Both the position numbers and the translations under genes were made by a program. This document shows, piece by piece, positions 1 through 7,386 of a stretch of DNA of 26,847 bases. Origin of the DNA: a virus; the IMG/VR virus record IMGVR_UViG_3300028025_007032, positions 1-26,847 of that record, one strand, 5' to 3'. Positions within the stretch are counted from its first letter, which is position 1, and each line of letters starts with the position of its first letter. The notes below the pieces were generated by a model. It worked only from the letters and a program-made list of their open reading frames with translations, was not told the DNA's origin and made no database searches.

Positions 1-1
1 A

Positions 2-295
2 AAGATTTCTTTGATAAAAGAGGCAAAAAGCAAAAAAGTCTCAATCGATACTAAATCTGGAAAATTTATCGACCAACGCTCAGAATACAAACAATCATTC
101 GAATCTATGAAAATTCAAGAATCAGCAGGATTTGGAATGTCGAGAAAGATATCTAGGTTTATTGACGAGAAGTCAGAAATTGGCTGTACAAGCAACCGCT
201 CGTTAAGAAGAGTTAAATCACTATCTGAAAACCAAGAATTAATCTATGGCACAAGAATAAGCAAGGCCATAGAGCAAAGACTGAAGCGATTCTAG
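2..295 (+). CDS. Partial basic hypothetical protein, cut by window start
   Basis: The reading frame is open to the left edge of the window, so the true start is probably outside; a TTG at position 11 is only a possible start. The visible ~97 residues are rich in Lys, Arg and Ser, with no membrane segment and no domain I recognise. A short pattern recurs (SRKISRFIDEKSE, and TRISKAIEQR near the end). It ends one base before the ATG of the next gene, so the two are probably cotranscribed. Its place just upstream of the capsid gene suggests a structural or head-assembly role, but that is inference from position only. Confidence 0.55.
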   Translation, partial: KISLIKEAKSKKVSIDTKSGKFIDQRSEYKQSFESMKIQESAGFGMSRKISRFIDEKSEIGCTSNRSLRRVKSLSENQELIYGTRISKAIEQRLKRF

Positions 296-296
296 A

Positions 297-1016
297 ATGG
301 CTAAGCAAAAAGAATTAGTCAAGAAGATGGAAGCGCTTCGTGTTGCAGAAATGATTGGATGCAGAGGCGCACACAAGGATGAGGATGGGAATTGGATGCC
401 TTGTGCTTCGATGGATTCCCTGGAGCGAATTTCCAATAGGGCTGAAACTTCTAAATGGAAAGAGAAGTCATCGGTCGAAGGGCGCCCAGAAAGAGAAGAA
501 GTCGGCCGTAAGAAGCGTAAGAAAAAAAGAGACGGTTGGGAAAAGCTTCAAGAAAGACCGATACAGGGGATAAACGGTTCTGGTCCTGGCATAACTTCTG
601 GTCCAAGCCAGTTCGCGCCACCCCAGTCTGTTGGCTCATCTGTATCAAGTGGTTCTACCGTTTCTGGTGGTCCAACAATGAACATGTTTGGCGCGAGCAT
701 GGCAAAAGCGGCAATGACTGGACCTCAATACGTTAGAGACAACGACCCAGATGTTTTTACTGACCCAGAATCAGCCCGGGCTCGTTCGCGTCAAATGGGG
801 TGTATTGGGATAAGCAGAAGAATATCCAAAACCGGTAGGGCGGTTTGGATGCCGTGCACAAACATGAGTGATTACGCCCGTTTAGCTGGCACAACTTCGC
901 TTGGGCGAAGAGGACGGGCTGCGCAAGAAAGAAATGTAATCAGAACAGTTTTACGAGAAGAGCTAGGAAAACTAAAAAGAAAAAAATCAATCCAAGAAGA
1001 ACTAACAGAAGATTAA
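297..1016 (+). CDS. Hypothetical protein with duplicated GCxG...WMPC motif
   Basis: 239 residues. The same motif occurs near each end: GCRG at residues 21-24 with WMPC at 33-36, and GCIG at 168-171 with WMPC at 184-187. In each copy two Cys flank a short charged stretch and an acidic or Met-rich segment follows. Between them lie a very basic stretch (about 62-80) and a Gly/Ser/Pro-rich linker (about 91-127); the C-terminus is again charged and probably helical. The paired Cys could bind metal or form disulfides. The gene starts one base after the preceding stop and lies directly upstream of the capsid gene, where portal, protease or scaffold genes often sit. I do not recognise the family, and a head role is only positional inference. 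Confidence 0.75.
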   Translation: MAKQKELVKKMEALRVAEMIGCRGAHKDEDGNWMPCASMDSLERISNRAETSKWKEKSSVEGRPEREEVGRKKRKKKRDGWEKLQERPIQGINGSGPGITSGPSQFAPPQSVGSSVSSGSTVSGGPTMNMFGASMAKAAMTGPQYVRDNDPDVFTDPESARARSRQMGCIGISRRISKTGRAVWMPCTNMSDYARLAGTTSLGRRGRAAQERNVIRTVLREELGKLKRKKSIQEELTED

Positions 1017-1164
1017 TTTAATCATTTACACACTTTTGTTTGCAAATAAAGTAGTTCCACTAAAAGGTGTAAATCTCTGTTACTTTATATAACTAGGGCT
1101 GGGTGCTTACCTAAGCCACGAAGTAAATAATCCAACCCTCAAACAATTCCAATAGGAGCAAAAC
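1017..1164 (+). promoter_or_regulatory. Leader of the capsid gene: candidate promoter and long hairpin
   Basis: This gap holds a candidate -35 (TTTACA, 1025-1030) and -10 (TAAAGT, 1047-1052) with 16-base spacing. The same -10 hexamer occurs before other genes in this window. An inverted repeat overlaps it: ATTTACAC (1024-1031) pairs with GTGTAAAT (1067-1074), and CTTTT (1033-1037) with AAAAG (1062-1066), giving 13 base pairs with one bulged A and a 24-base loop. There is no T-run behind it, so it is not a simple terminator. It could be an operator or an RNA processing or stability element. A clear ribosome site, AGGAG at 1154-1158, lies six bases before the capsid ATG. Confidence 0.45.
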
Positions 1165-2538
1165 ATGTCGCAAGACAATTCAAGATTAAACGAACTGCAA
1201 GGTGCACTTCGTGGAAAGATGGCCGATAATAAGGCCATTGCGGATTCATTCCGTGTAGAAGACGGCACAGTTGTCGTCACCCCTGAGCAGAAGACAGCGT
1301 TCGACAAGAACATGTCAGACATCAAGGAAATCAAGAGCCTCATCGACGGTATGCAGACGATGAACAGCGTTGATTCATGGGCTTCACAGCCAGCTGAGAG
1401 TGTTGCAGGTTCATTCGCTGCAGCAAGTGCAGAAGTTGCACAGCTCACCAGCCGTGAAATCAAGTCAATCGGCGAAATGTTCTTGGAGTCAGCAGAATTC
1501 AAGACCCTCGCAAACGGCCGCAACGGCGCAAACATGGTTGCACCATGGCAGGTAAAGGCTTCATTCACATCTGGTTCATACAATGTGAAGGACGTTTACT
1601 CAGCACTTCCTGGCACCGACGTAACAAACAGCCGAATCGGTTCGTTTGGTTCAGTTCAGAGAGATGCAATGGTTACACAGCCAATGCGCACCAAGCGTGT
1701 TCGTGACCTGTTCCCAGTTCGCACAACAACTGCAGCAGTTATCGAATACTTCCGTCAGCTCGGCTTCACCACTCCTATCCAGGATGGTTACGGCTTTGCT
1801 GCTGGTGTTAACTCTGCATCAACAATCGCAGAGCGTAACGGTGCAAACAATGCATTCGCATTGAAGCCGCAGTCATCATTCTCATTCGTTGGTGAGCAGG
1901 CTCCTGTTCGCACATTGGCACACTGGGAAGCTGCACACCGCAACGTCCTTGCCGATGAGCCACAGCTGCGTTCAATCATCGACAACGAATTGATGTACGG
2001 CCTTCGTTTGTTGGAAGACAACCAAATCCTCAACGGCGATGGCGCTGGCGAGAACCTCTTGGGCGTTTTGAACACACCAAACATCCAGACATACGCCTGG
2101 TCAGATGGTGCAACACTTCCAGTAGCAGACACAAAGGCTGATGCAATCCGTCGTGCCGCAACACTCTCGTTCTTGGCTTACTATGAGCCATCGGGCGTTG
2201 TATTGCACCCGAACGACTGGGAAGACATCGAATTGACGAAGGACGAGCAGGGTCAATACCTCATTGCAGTTTCAGTTGCAATGGGTGGCGAGCCACGCGT
2301 TTGGAGAATGCCAGTTATCGACACTCCAGCAATGACAGAAGGAACCGGCCTCGTCGGTGCTTTCGGTACTGCTGCACAGCTGTACGACCGCGAGCAGGCT
2401 TCAATCCGAATTTCGGAACAGCACTCAGACTTCTTCGTACGCAACGCGATTGTGATTCTTGCAGAACAGAGACTTGCTCTCGCTGTTAAGCGTCCAGAAG
2501 CTTTCGTATCTATCGATTTCGACGCTCAACCAAGCTGA
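1165..2538 (+). CDS. HK97-fold major capsid protein
   Basis: 457 residues, within the usual size for HK97-type capsid proteins that carry an N-terminal scaffolding (delta) domain. Residues 1 to about 100 are helical and charged. The rest has family signatures: an RVRDLFPV segment, a strand-rich middle, and the helix-loop with LLEDNQILNGDGAGENLLGVLNT typical of the P-domain spine, followed by a late E-loop/A-domain region. It forms the icosahedral head shell. AGGAG six bases before the ATG gives strong initiation, and a strong terminator follows 20 bases after the stop, as expected for a very highly expressed gene. GC-richer synonymous codons than in the neighbouring genes also fit high expression. 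No separate prohead protease is visible in the window. Confidence 0.9.
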   Translation: MSQDNSRLNELQGALRGKMADNKAIADSFRVEDGTVVVTPEQKTAFDKNMSDIKEIKSLIDGMQTMNSVDSWASQPAESVAGSFAAASAEVAQLTSREIKSIGEMFLESAEFKTLANGRNGANMVAPWQVKASFTSGSYNVKDVYSALPGTDVTNSRIGSFGSVQRDAMVTQPMRTKRVRDLFPVRTTTAAVIEYFRQLGFTTPIQDGYGFAAGVNSASTIAERNGANNAFALKPQSSFSFVGEQAPVRTLAHWEAAHRNVLADEPQLRSIIDNELMYGLRLLEDNQILNGDGAGENLLGVLNTPNIQTYAWSDGATLPVADTKADAIRRAATLSFLAYYEPSGVVLHPNDWEDIELTKDEQGQYLIAVSVAMGGEPRVWRMPVIDTPAMTEGTGLVGAFGTAAQLYDREQASIRISEQHSDFFVRNAIVILAEQRLALAVKRPEAFVSIDFDAQPS

Positions 2539-2558
2539 TAAATCTTTAAAAGAAAGTC

Positions 2559-2598
2559 AAGAAACCCCCGGCCTAAAAACCGGGGGTTTCTTTTTTAT
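2559..2598 (+). terminator. Strong rho-independent terminator after capsid gene
   Basis: A perfect 13-bp stem (2559-2571 with 2580-2592) contains a run of five C paired with five G. It has an 8-base loop and is followed by T-rich sequence (2591-2596). It closes the capsid transcript and separates it from the repeat protein that starts 27 bases later. Confidence 0.93.
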
Positions 2599-2625
2599 CT
2601 ATACTTGATGTGGGAGAATGTACAA

Positions 2626-4575
2626 ATGGATGAAAACACCAAAATAGAACAACTCTTCAATGAGCTTGCAGAGATTGAAAAAAATATCTCCATCAAAGAA
2701 GATGTGTCATTTGAAGTTGATGAACCACTTTTTGACGAGTTTTACTCATCTATAGTCTTCGACTACTTGGCAGAAGAATTTGATAGCGAATTAAAAGCAG
2801 CAGATAGCCCATGCTGGCCAGGTTACAAACAGGTTGGAATGAAGCGTGGGAAAAGTGGGAAGATGGTCCCTAACTGCGTGCCAATGAATGAGAAATCAGC
2901 AAAACCAAAAATAAAAGACCCAAAAGGCGGCCTAACAGCGGCTGGACGCGCATACTTTAAAAGAACCGAAGGTTCAAATTTGAAGCCAGGAGTAAAAGGC
3001 GCTGCTGATACGCCAGAAAAGATGCGTCGTAAAGGTTCTTTCCTCACAAGATTTTTTACAAATCCATCAGGCCCAATGGTCGATGAAAAAGGTAGAGCAA
3101 CACGCTTGGCTCTATCTGCTGCAGCGTGGGGTGAAAGAGTTCCAAAGAATGCAGAAGATGCAGCAAAGCTCGCTGCTAAGGGCAAGAGACTTCTTGAGAG
3201 ATATCAGAATACAAAGAAGAAAGATGATTCTGAATTAGTAGAAGAAAAGCAACTTCCAGGTCAGACCATTGGCCAACAGGGCGGCGGTGGAATTGGCGCA
3301 ACAGCTCAAGGCTCATTAGATGCAGTAGACCATGACGGCGACGGAATGATTAATGACGGCACTCCAGAAGAACAGCGTGCTCCATACAAGAGACAAAGCA
3401 ACTCCGACTATGAAAAGCGTCGTAGAAAGTTTGTTCGTGGACAGCTTGCATCTCAAGGCATAAAGCCAAACAGAGACGTAGCTGACCGCTCACAGAAGGA
3501 AAGAGACGCTAGAGCTCGCGCACGTGCTGCTTTCGATAAGCAAACTGTTCGTGCAGGAGCTGAAGCACAAGCGCAAATTGGCAGAGCAAATACAGATGCC
3601 GCAAGAGATAGAAGAAATCAAGCTCAGAGCGACAGACTTACCGGTCAAGCACAACGCTCATCTGCTGCAGATAGAAAACCAGCAGACAGAATTGACAATT
3701 CCCCGCCAGCGCGTCGTATCGACTCAGCAGAGCGAGTTCAGGCAAATCGTGGAACTCCGCAAGCATCAGATGCCGCAACACGCCGTGGTCAAACAGATTC
3801 GAGAAGACCAACCAGTGCAGACGATAAGCGTCGTCCAGACTCAATCGACAAGGGGACTGGCAACAGGGTTGCAGGCGACCAGCCAGTAAGAGTTGGCCGC
3901 CAGGAGGCTCAAGGCACAAGAGATGCAGCGACTCGTCGTGGACAAACAGACTCAAGAAGACCAACGAGCGCCGACGACCGCAAGCGCCCAGACAGCGTTG
4001 ACCGTGGAACCGGAAACCGCGTAGCAGGCGACCAGCCTGTTCGTGTTGGTCGTCAAGCCGCTCAGGGGACGAGAGATGCCGCAACTCGACGTGGACAAAC
4101 AGATTCCCGCAGACCAACCAGTGCGGACGACCGTCGTGGAGCTGACAGGGCTGACCGTTCAGCCCCAAATAGAAAACCCGATTCAGCCGATAGAGCTAGT
4201 CGGTCTGAATATAAACCGGGATACATTCTGGAAGACGCTGATGGACAGTTGCAACAATACGATGGACAGACGCCAAAAGACAGAGAATACATAAGAGAAC
4301 AGCGTGATGGAACACTTCAGCTGTACGGCCCTGACGAAAGAACGGGTGCAAATGACAGAAGAGGTGCTGATAGAGCCGAACGCGAAAACCGAAACAGGGC
4401 CACACCTGGAAACCGTAGAAGAGATGACATTCGCCCTATCGTAAATCCAACCATAGACCGTCCAAGAATTGGTGAATCACGAGGCAGCGAAGGACCAACA
4501 ATAGACCGTCCTCGATTGCCAGGCAATCAGAATAAAAGAACATCTGGCAAAAATCGCAATATAAGAAATTTCTGA
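2626..4575 (+). CDS. Arg/Asp-rich repeat protein with DUF6321-like domain and Ca-binding-like loop
   Basis: About 649 residues from the ATG at 2626, which has GGGAG nine bases upstream; the earlier TTG at 2605 and ATG at 2608 lack such a site. Order of parts: an acidic N-terminus (1-60); a Cys motif CWPGYKQVG...NCVP (63-85); a domain of about 98-193 starting GGLTAAGRAYFKR that resembles DUF6321; a DHDGDGMINDG loop (about 235-245) like EF-hand or dockerin calcium loops; then a long low-complexity tail full of Arg and Asp. The tail has a 51-residue tandem repeat from residue 382 and a GYILEDADGQLQQY / TLQLYGPDERTG segment. It follows the capsid gene and overlaps the nuclease gene by one base (TGATG). 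The role is unknown; a virion-associated protein is an inference from position. Confidence 0.8.
   Translation: MDENTKIEQLFNELAEIEKNISIKEDVSFEVDEPLFDEFYSSIVFDYLAEEFDSELKAADSPCWPGYKQVGMKRGKSGKMVPNCVPMNEKSAKPKIKDPKGGLTAAGRAYFKRTEGSNLKPGVKGAADTPEKMRRKGSFLTRFFTNPSGPMVDEKGRATRLALSAAAWGERVPKNAEDAAKLAAKGKRLLERYQNTKKKDDSELVEEKQLPGQTIGQQGGGGIGATAQGSLDAVDHDGDGMINDGTPEEQRAPYKRQSNSDYEKRRRKFVRGQLASQGIKPNRDVADRSQKERDARARARAAFDKQTVRAGAEAQAQIGRANTDAARDRRNQAQSDRLTGQAQRSSAADRKPADRIDNSPPARRIDSAERVQANRGTPQASDAATRRGQTDSRRPTSADDKRRPDSIDKGTGNRVAGDQPVRVGRQEAQGTRDAATRRGQTDSRRPTSADDRKRPDSVDRGTGNRVAGDQPVRVGRQAAQGTRDAATRRGQTDSRRPTSADDRRGADRADRSAPNRKPDSADRASRSEYKPGYILEDADGQLQQYDGQTPKDREYIREQRDGTLQLYGPDERTGANDRRGADRAERENRNRATPGNRRRDDIRPIVNPTIDRPRIGESRGSEGPTIDRPRLPGNQNKRTSGKNRNIRNF
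3769..4134 (+). repeat. 153-bp in-frame tandem repeat, 2.4 copies
   Basis: Copies start at 3769, 3922 and 4075, exactly 153 bases (51 codons) apart; the third is cut after 60 bases. Each begins DAATRRGQTDSRRPTSADD. The first two continue to GTGNRVAGDQPVRVGRQ. Protein identity is higher than DNA identity because many synonymous sites differ between copies, so the repeats are not a recent duplication and appear selected at protein level. Confidence 0.9.
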
Positions 4576-4970
4576 TGCAACGATTTTGGTATGGGGCTAC
4601 GGTCCTCAATGTTGTTGATGGCGATACTATCGACTTGATGATAGACCTCGGTTTTAGCATCCATCACAAGATACGTGTTCGTCTGTATGGAGTGAATACT
4701 CCTGAATCAAGAACCAAAGACCTTGCAGAAAAAGAGATGGGTCTTAAGGCTAAGTCTTTTACTAAAGACTGGCTAACAAACCATCAGTGGGTTTTTGTTA
4801 ACACAATCCCAGACAAGAATGATAAATATGGCCGAGTTCTTGCGCGAATCTATAGCTCTGACAAAATAGATGACCCAACGACAGCATGCCTCAACAAGGA
4901 CATCATTCAGTCTGGTTACGCCAGAGAGTATTACGGCGTCGGCGACAAAACATGGACTGAATTCAAGTAA
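4575..4970 (+). CDS. Thermonuclease-like (SNase family) nuclease
   Basis: 131 residues covering a complete staphylococcal-nuclease fold. Visible signatures are VVDGDT (13-18, Asp17 as metal ligand), RVRLYGVNTPES (34-45, with Arg36 and Glu44 matching catalytic Arg35 and Glu43), and KYGRVLARI (84-92, Arg87 matching the second catalytic Arg). Asn41 replaces the Asp often found in the TPE loop. There is no signal peptide, so it should act in the cytoplasm, or in the virion if packaged. The family cleaves DNA or RNA with calcium; here it could degrade host nucleic acid. The start codon overlaps the preceding stop (TGATG) and the stop overlaps the next start (TAATG), showing translational coupling. 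Confidence 0.88.
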   Translation: MQRFWYGATVLNVVDGDTIDLMIDLGFSIHHKIRVRLYGVNTPESRTKDLAEKEMGLKAKSFTKDWLTNHQWVFVNTIPDKNDKYGRVLARIYSSDKIDDPTTACLNKDIIQSGYAREYYGVGDKTWTEFK

Positions 4971-5215
4971 TGAGAGTATGGATTGACCAAGACCTATGCA
5001 CTGGAGATGGTCTTTGCGCAGAGATAGCCCCAGATGTATTTCACATGATGCCGGACGGTCTTGCGTATGTGCGCGACGGGGAGAAGATTTATGCGGCCGC
5101 TGTGGGAAACCCAGAGGGAGCAGAAGGAATGGCATCTTTCGCAGACGAAAGACTGTCTGACGTAATCGAAGCTGCTGAAGAGTGCCCTGGTGAGTGCATA
5201 TTCATCGAACCATAG
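4970..5215 (+). CDS. Single-cluster ferredoxin ([3Fe-4S] or [4Fe-4S] type)
   Basis: 81 residues with the pattern of small actinobacterial ferredoxins that serve P450s and other oxygenases: DQDLCTGDGLC (Cys10 and Cys16, with Asp13 at the place of the usual fourth ligand), APDVF at 20-24, and a distal CPGEC (Cys72, Cys76). Asp instead of Cys at position 13 favours a [3Fe-4S] cluster. It would carry single electrons in the cytoplasm. It lies between the thermonuclease (TAATG overlap) and the next unknown gene (no gap), so it is expressed with structural-region genes. Possible clients in this phage are the diiron oxygenase at 22959-24068 or host oxygenases; that link is inference. An insert at about 36-60 makes it longer than the usual 60-65 residues. 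Confidence 0.85.
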   Translation: MRVWIDQDLCTGDGLCAEIAPDVFHMMPDGLAYVRDGEKIYAAAVGNPEGAEGMASFADERLSDVIEAAEECPGECIFIEP

Positions 5216-5827
5216 ATGGAAAATGACTATTTAATAGAAGTTAATGCCTGGAAAAATTGCAATCCAGAAGACTTGTGGATTTTCGACAAACTAATAGTTG
5301 CTAGACGGTCTGGTCATCTATGTGGCCCAATGGGTGTTCCAGTTCCAAAACGAGGCGAATATTTTGTTAGGCCTATCAGCAACATAAAAGGCATGGGGCG
5401 CAATGCACGAGTCGAGTATCTTGACGGAGATACGAGCCATCTTCACCCGGGAGAGTTCTGGTGCGAGATGTTTGAAGGTGACCATTTGAGCATTGACTAC
5501 AGTGGCTACAAACCTGTTCTATCAGTTAGGGGTGAAAAAGACAAGAAACGCCCGTATCAAAGGTTCACAAGATGGGAAAAAACTGAACAAATCCATCCGC
5601 TACCAAGCTTTATCGGATATATACCACTTCGCTATAAAACGGTTAACTGCGAGTTCATCGGTGGTAAACTAATAGAAATACACCTGCGTGGGAATCCAGA
5701 TTTTATGCATGGAAATAGCTCGGTAATCCCACTATGGAAGAACGAAATAGACCCAAAGCCAGAAGGCTATAGGTTTGTAAGCGACGAGGGCACTGAGCTA
5801 GAACGTATTGGGATATACGTCAAGTAG
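5216..5827 (+). CDS. Conserved-looking phage protein of unknown function
   Basis: 203 residues with no membrane segment or signal peptide. Distinctive runs are DLWIFDKLIVARRSG (19-33), CGPMGVPVPKRGEYFVRP (36-53), GMGRNARVEYLDGDT, and HPGEFWCEMFEGDHLSIDY. The Gly- and aromatic-rich character, and a C-terminal section with strand-like spacing, suggest a compact enzyme-like fold. I recall similar unannotated proteins in other large tailed phages but cannot name a function. The ATG directly abuts the ferredoxin stop with no separate ribosome site, so translation is probably coupled. It is the last gene of the plus-strand block. Confidence 0.75.
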   Translation: MENDYLIEVNAWKNCNPEDLWIFDKLIVARRSGHLCGPMGVPVPKRGEYFVRPISNIKGMGRNARVEYLDGDTSHLHPGEFWCEMFEGDHLSIDYSGYKPVLSVRGEKDKKRPYQRFTRWEKTEQIHPLPSFIGYIPLRYKTVNCEFIGGKLIEIHLRGNPDFMHGNSSVIPLWKNEIDPKPEGYRFVSDEGTELERIGIYVK

Positions 5828-5828
5828 T

Positions 5829-5978
5829 CTAGAAGCCGAGCTTTTCCTTCTCGAACTGCTTCCATTCACGGAACGAGCCGCCGTTGCCGTAGCTGTCGTA
5901 GGACTCGACCGAGTTCATCACAAACCTGTGTGCTGACAATATTGCTGTTACTGTTAAAATTAAGACGATGTAGAACAT
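5829..5978 (-). CDS. Small single-span membrane protein
   Basis: 49 residues from the ATG at 5978; a TTG at 5999 in the same frame would add seven (MRAILYV). One hydrophobic stretch, FYIVLILTVTAILSA, sits at the N-terminus. A hydrophilic tail follows with YDSYGNGGSFREWKQFEKEKLGF. The layout is an N-in anchor with a charged C-terminal tail. No good ribosome site is visible for either start, which lowers confidence. It converges with the gene ending at 5827, one base away. Small phage membrane proteins often act in lysis or superinfection exclusion, but nothing here decides between these. Confidence 0.5.
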   Translation of the reverse strand: MFYIVLILTVTAILSAHRFVMNSVESYDSYGNGGSFREWKQFEKEKLGF

Positions 5979-6053
5979 GACGTACAGTATGGCGCGCAAT
6001 CGTGTTATAAGATGTAAATATCTAAAGTATCTCTAAAATAGATGGGTCCAATC

Positions 6054-6188
6054 ATGAATATTAATAAGAGCAAGAATTCATTGGTCATAACAATCGCTGT
6101 TGCCCTGCTGGTTGCTTTATCCTCAATCCCACTTGTTAAAAGAGCGTGGAATAAACTGAGTTTTATCAATCCTGAGATGTTCGAGTAG
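6054..6188 (+). CDS. Small single-span membrane protein
   Basis: 44 residues: a basic N-terminus (MNINKSKNS), one hydrophobic span of about 17 residues (LVITIAVALLVALSSIP), then a basic segment VKRAWNK and a short tail. It could be a signal-anchor or a holin-like peptide. The ribosome site is weak. A candidate -10 (TAAAAT) lies about 14 bases upstream. Its 3' end overlaps the convergent gene at 6166-6486 by 23 bases. The hydrophobicity pattern supports a real gene, but the function is unknown. Confidence 0.5.
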   Translation: MNINKSKNSLVITIAVALLVALSSIPLVKRAWNKLSFINPEMFE

Positions 6189-6486
6189 GGCCACCTTTTT
6201 TCTCGTACCGCTCGTAGAGATTCACCACAGCGGCATCTGGTGTACTCCCAACTCCAATCATTTCTGATTTTTCAGACATCCAAAAATCTACAGCATCACA
6301 ATCGTCGCCAAATAGGTATTCTGAAATTCCTATTTCGTCAAAACTCTTAAAGTTTCCAATAGCAAACCACTCTCCGCCTTCGTACACTCCGCTGTATCTT
6401 GACTGGAAAACCGCTACTGGATATAGGTCGTATCTTGGTTCAAACATAACTTCGAAATCCATTTTGAAAGGATTGAATCTTCTCAT
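6166..6486 (-). CDS. Hypothetical protein, coupled to the VioC-like oxygenase
   Basis: 106 residues, acidic, with no signal or membrane segment. A run near the N-terminus reads DLYPVAVFQSRYSGVYEGGEW, followed by FAIGNF; the YSGVYEGGEW part resembles short phage proteins of unknown function. Its ATG overlaps the stop of the upstream oxygenase gene by one base (TAATG on the minus strand), so the two are translated together. Convergent with the small membrane protein ending at 6188. No function can be assigned. Confidence 0.7.
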   Translation of the reverse strand: MRRFNPFKMDFEVMFEPRYDLYPVAVFQSRYSGVYEGGEWFAIGNFKSFDEIGISEYLFGDDCDAVDFWMSEKSEMIGVGSTPDAAVVNLYERYEKKGGPTRTSQD

Positions 6487-7274
6487 TATTCGAACTTGGT
6501 TGTAATCATATGCCCGTCAATATGTTCTGGCGGAGGCATCTCGCGTATTACGAGCATTCTTTGAACCCATCTGTCCGTTCCGTCGTACCTCGGCTGAAAA
6601 GGCTTTCTACCATGGACAGTGCAGTCATTGTTTATTACCAGCAAATCACCAGTCTTTAGAACAACCTCTTTCGTAGAAGAATTTACCGCATCGCGCATCT
6701 CCTGGAGCGCCCTCTCTGCCTGAGAGCGAGATTCATCGCTTCCATCTCCAACGGCTTTCATAAACCACGAGTCGTAAGTTATTTTCCAGTCAGTATTCGT
6801 TTTTTCAAGTATTGGAGTAGGGATATGTACGTCTGGTTGTCCGTCAGACCTGAAACTTTGGTCAATCTGCGTTGTAAACCATTTTTTCTGAAGTATTGAA
6901 ATTGCCTCATTGCTTAACTTTGGGACGATATCAAAGTCGTCGGCATAGGTTGTTGCTACAGCATCATCGCCACGAAGGCAAAGTAGCAGGACGTATGAGG
7001 GCCTGTACGGATGAAATGATGACTCCGTGTGCATCTCTAATTCAACCTTGGACGACGTAGAAATCTGTTGGTACTCAGTCTTGTGGACTGGAACGAGGTT
7101 TTGGATTAACCTTCCGTTTTGTTCTTGGACATATGAAACAGGATGACCAAGGATTGAGCCGTATTCCTTTAGAACTTTTATGCTGTCTGGGGTGACAGAG
7201 TCATCGATAACGGAAGTGGCTGGGGTTGGCGGTATTTCACCAATTCGCTGGTTCCTGTAAATCGTTATGCCCAT
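6486..7274 (-). CDS. Fe(II)/2-oxoglutarate oxygenase, VioC/AsnO/clavaminate-synthase-like
   Basis: 262 residues. HTE at 82-84 gives the His-x-Glu iron ligands typical of the clavaminate synthase / asparagine hydroxylase / arginine hydroxylase group, in place of His-x-Asp. Around it the family run RPSYVLLLCLRGD is present. The distal half has GDLLVINNDCTVHGRKPFQPRYDGTDRWVQR, with His221 as third iron ligand and Arg235 or Arg239 to bind 2-oxoglutarate. All ligands are present, so it should be active. Known members hydroxylate free or carrier-bound amino acids in antibiotic biosynthesis; the substrate here is unknown. It lies 22 bases after tRNA-Thr on the same strand and is coupled to the next gene. 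A TAGAAT box sits 9 bases before the ATG. Confidence 0.87.
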   Translation of the reverse strand: MGITIYRNQRIGEIPPTPATSVIDDSVTPDSIKVLKEYGSILGHPVSYVQEQNGRLIQNLVPVHKTEYQQISTSSKVELEMHTESSFHPYRPSYVLLLCLRGDDAVATTYADDFDIVPKLSNEAISILQKKWFTTQIDQSFRSDGQPDVHIPTPILEKTNTDWKITYDSWFMKAVGDGSDESRSQAERALQEMRDAVNSSTKEVVLKTGDLLVINNDCTVHGRKPFQPRYDGTDRWVQRMLVIREMPPPEHIDGHMITTKFE

Positions 7275-7296
7275 AGAGGTTAAATTCTACCTCAAT

Positions 7297-7372
7297 TGGA
7301 GCCCTTGGTGGGATTCGAACCCACTGTCTCCTCATTACAAGTGAGGTGCATGGCCGATTATGCTTCAAGGGC
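7297..7372 (-). tRNA. tRNA-Thr (UGU)
   Basis: 76 bases including an encoded CCA. The acceptor stem GCCCTTG/CAAGGGC pairs perfectly. The D arm is GCAT/ATGC, the anticodon stem CCTCA/TGAGG with loop CTTGTAA gives UGU, and the T arm is GTGGG/CCCAC with TTCGAAT. It lies between the two 2OG oxygenase genes on the same strand. Confidence 0.95.
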
Positions 7373-7386
7373 CTGGACTTTAAACC

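Noticed and set aside
3769-4134. CRISPR-like array
   Set aside because: The repeat unit is 153 bases, in frame and coding throughout, with no spacers.
3638-4168. Minus-strand ORF of 176 codons in the tandem-repeat region
   Set aside because: Its own repeats are just the reverse of the 153-bp plus-strand repeats; no start signal and unnatural His/Leu/Arg-rich composition.
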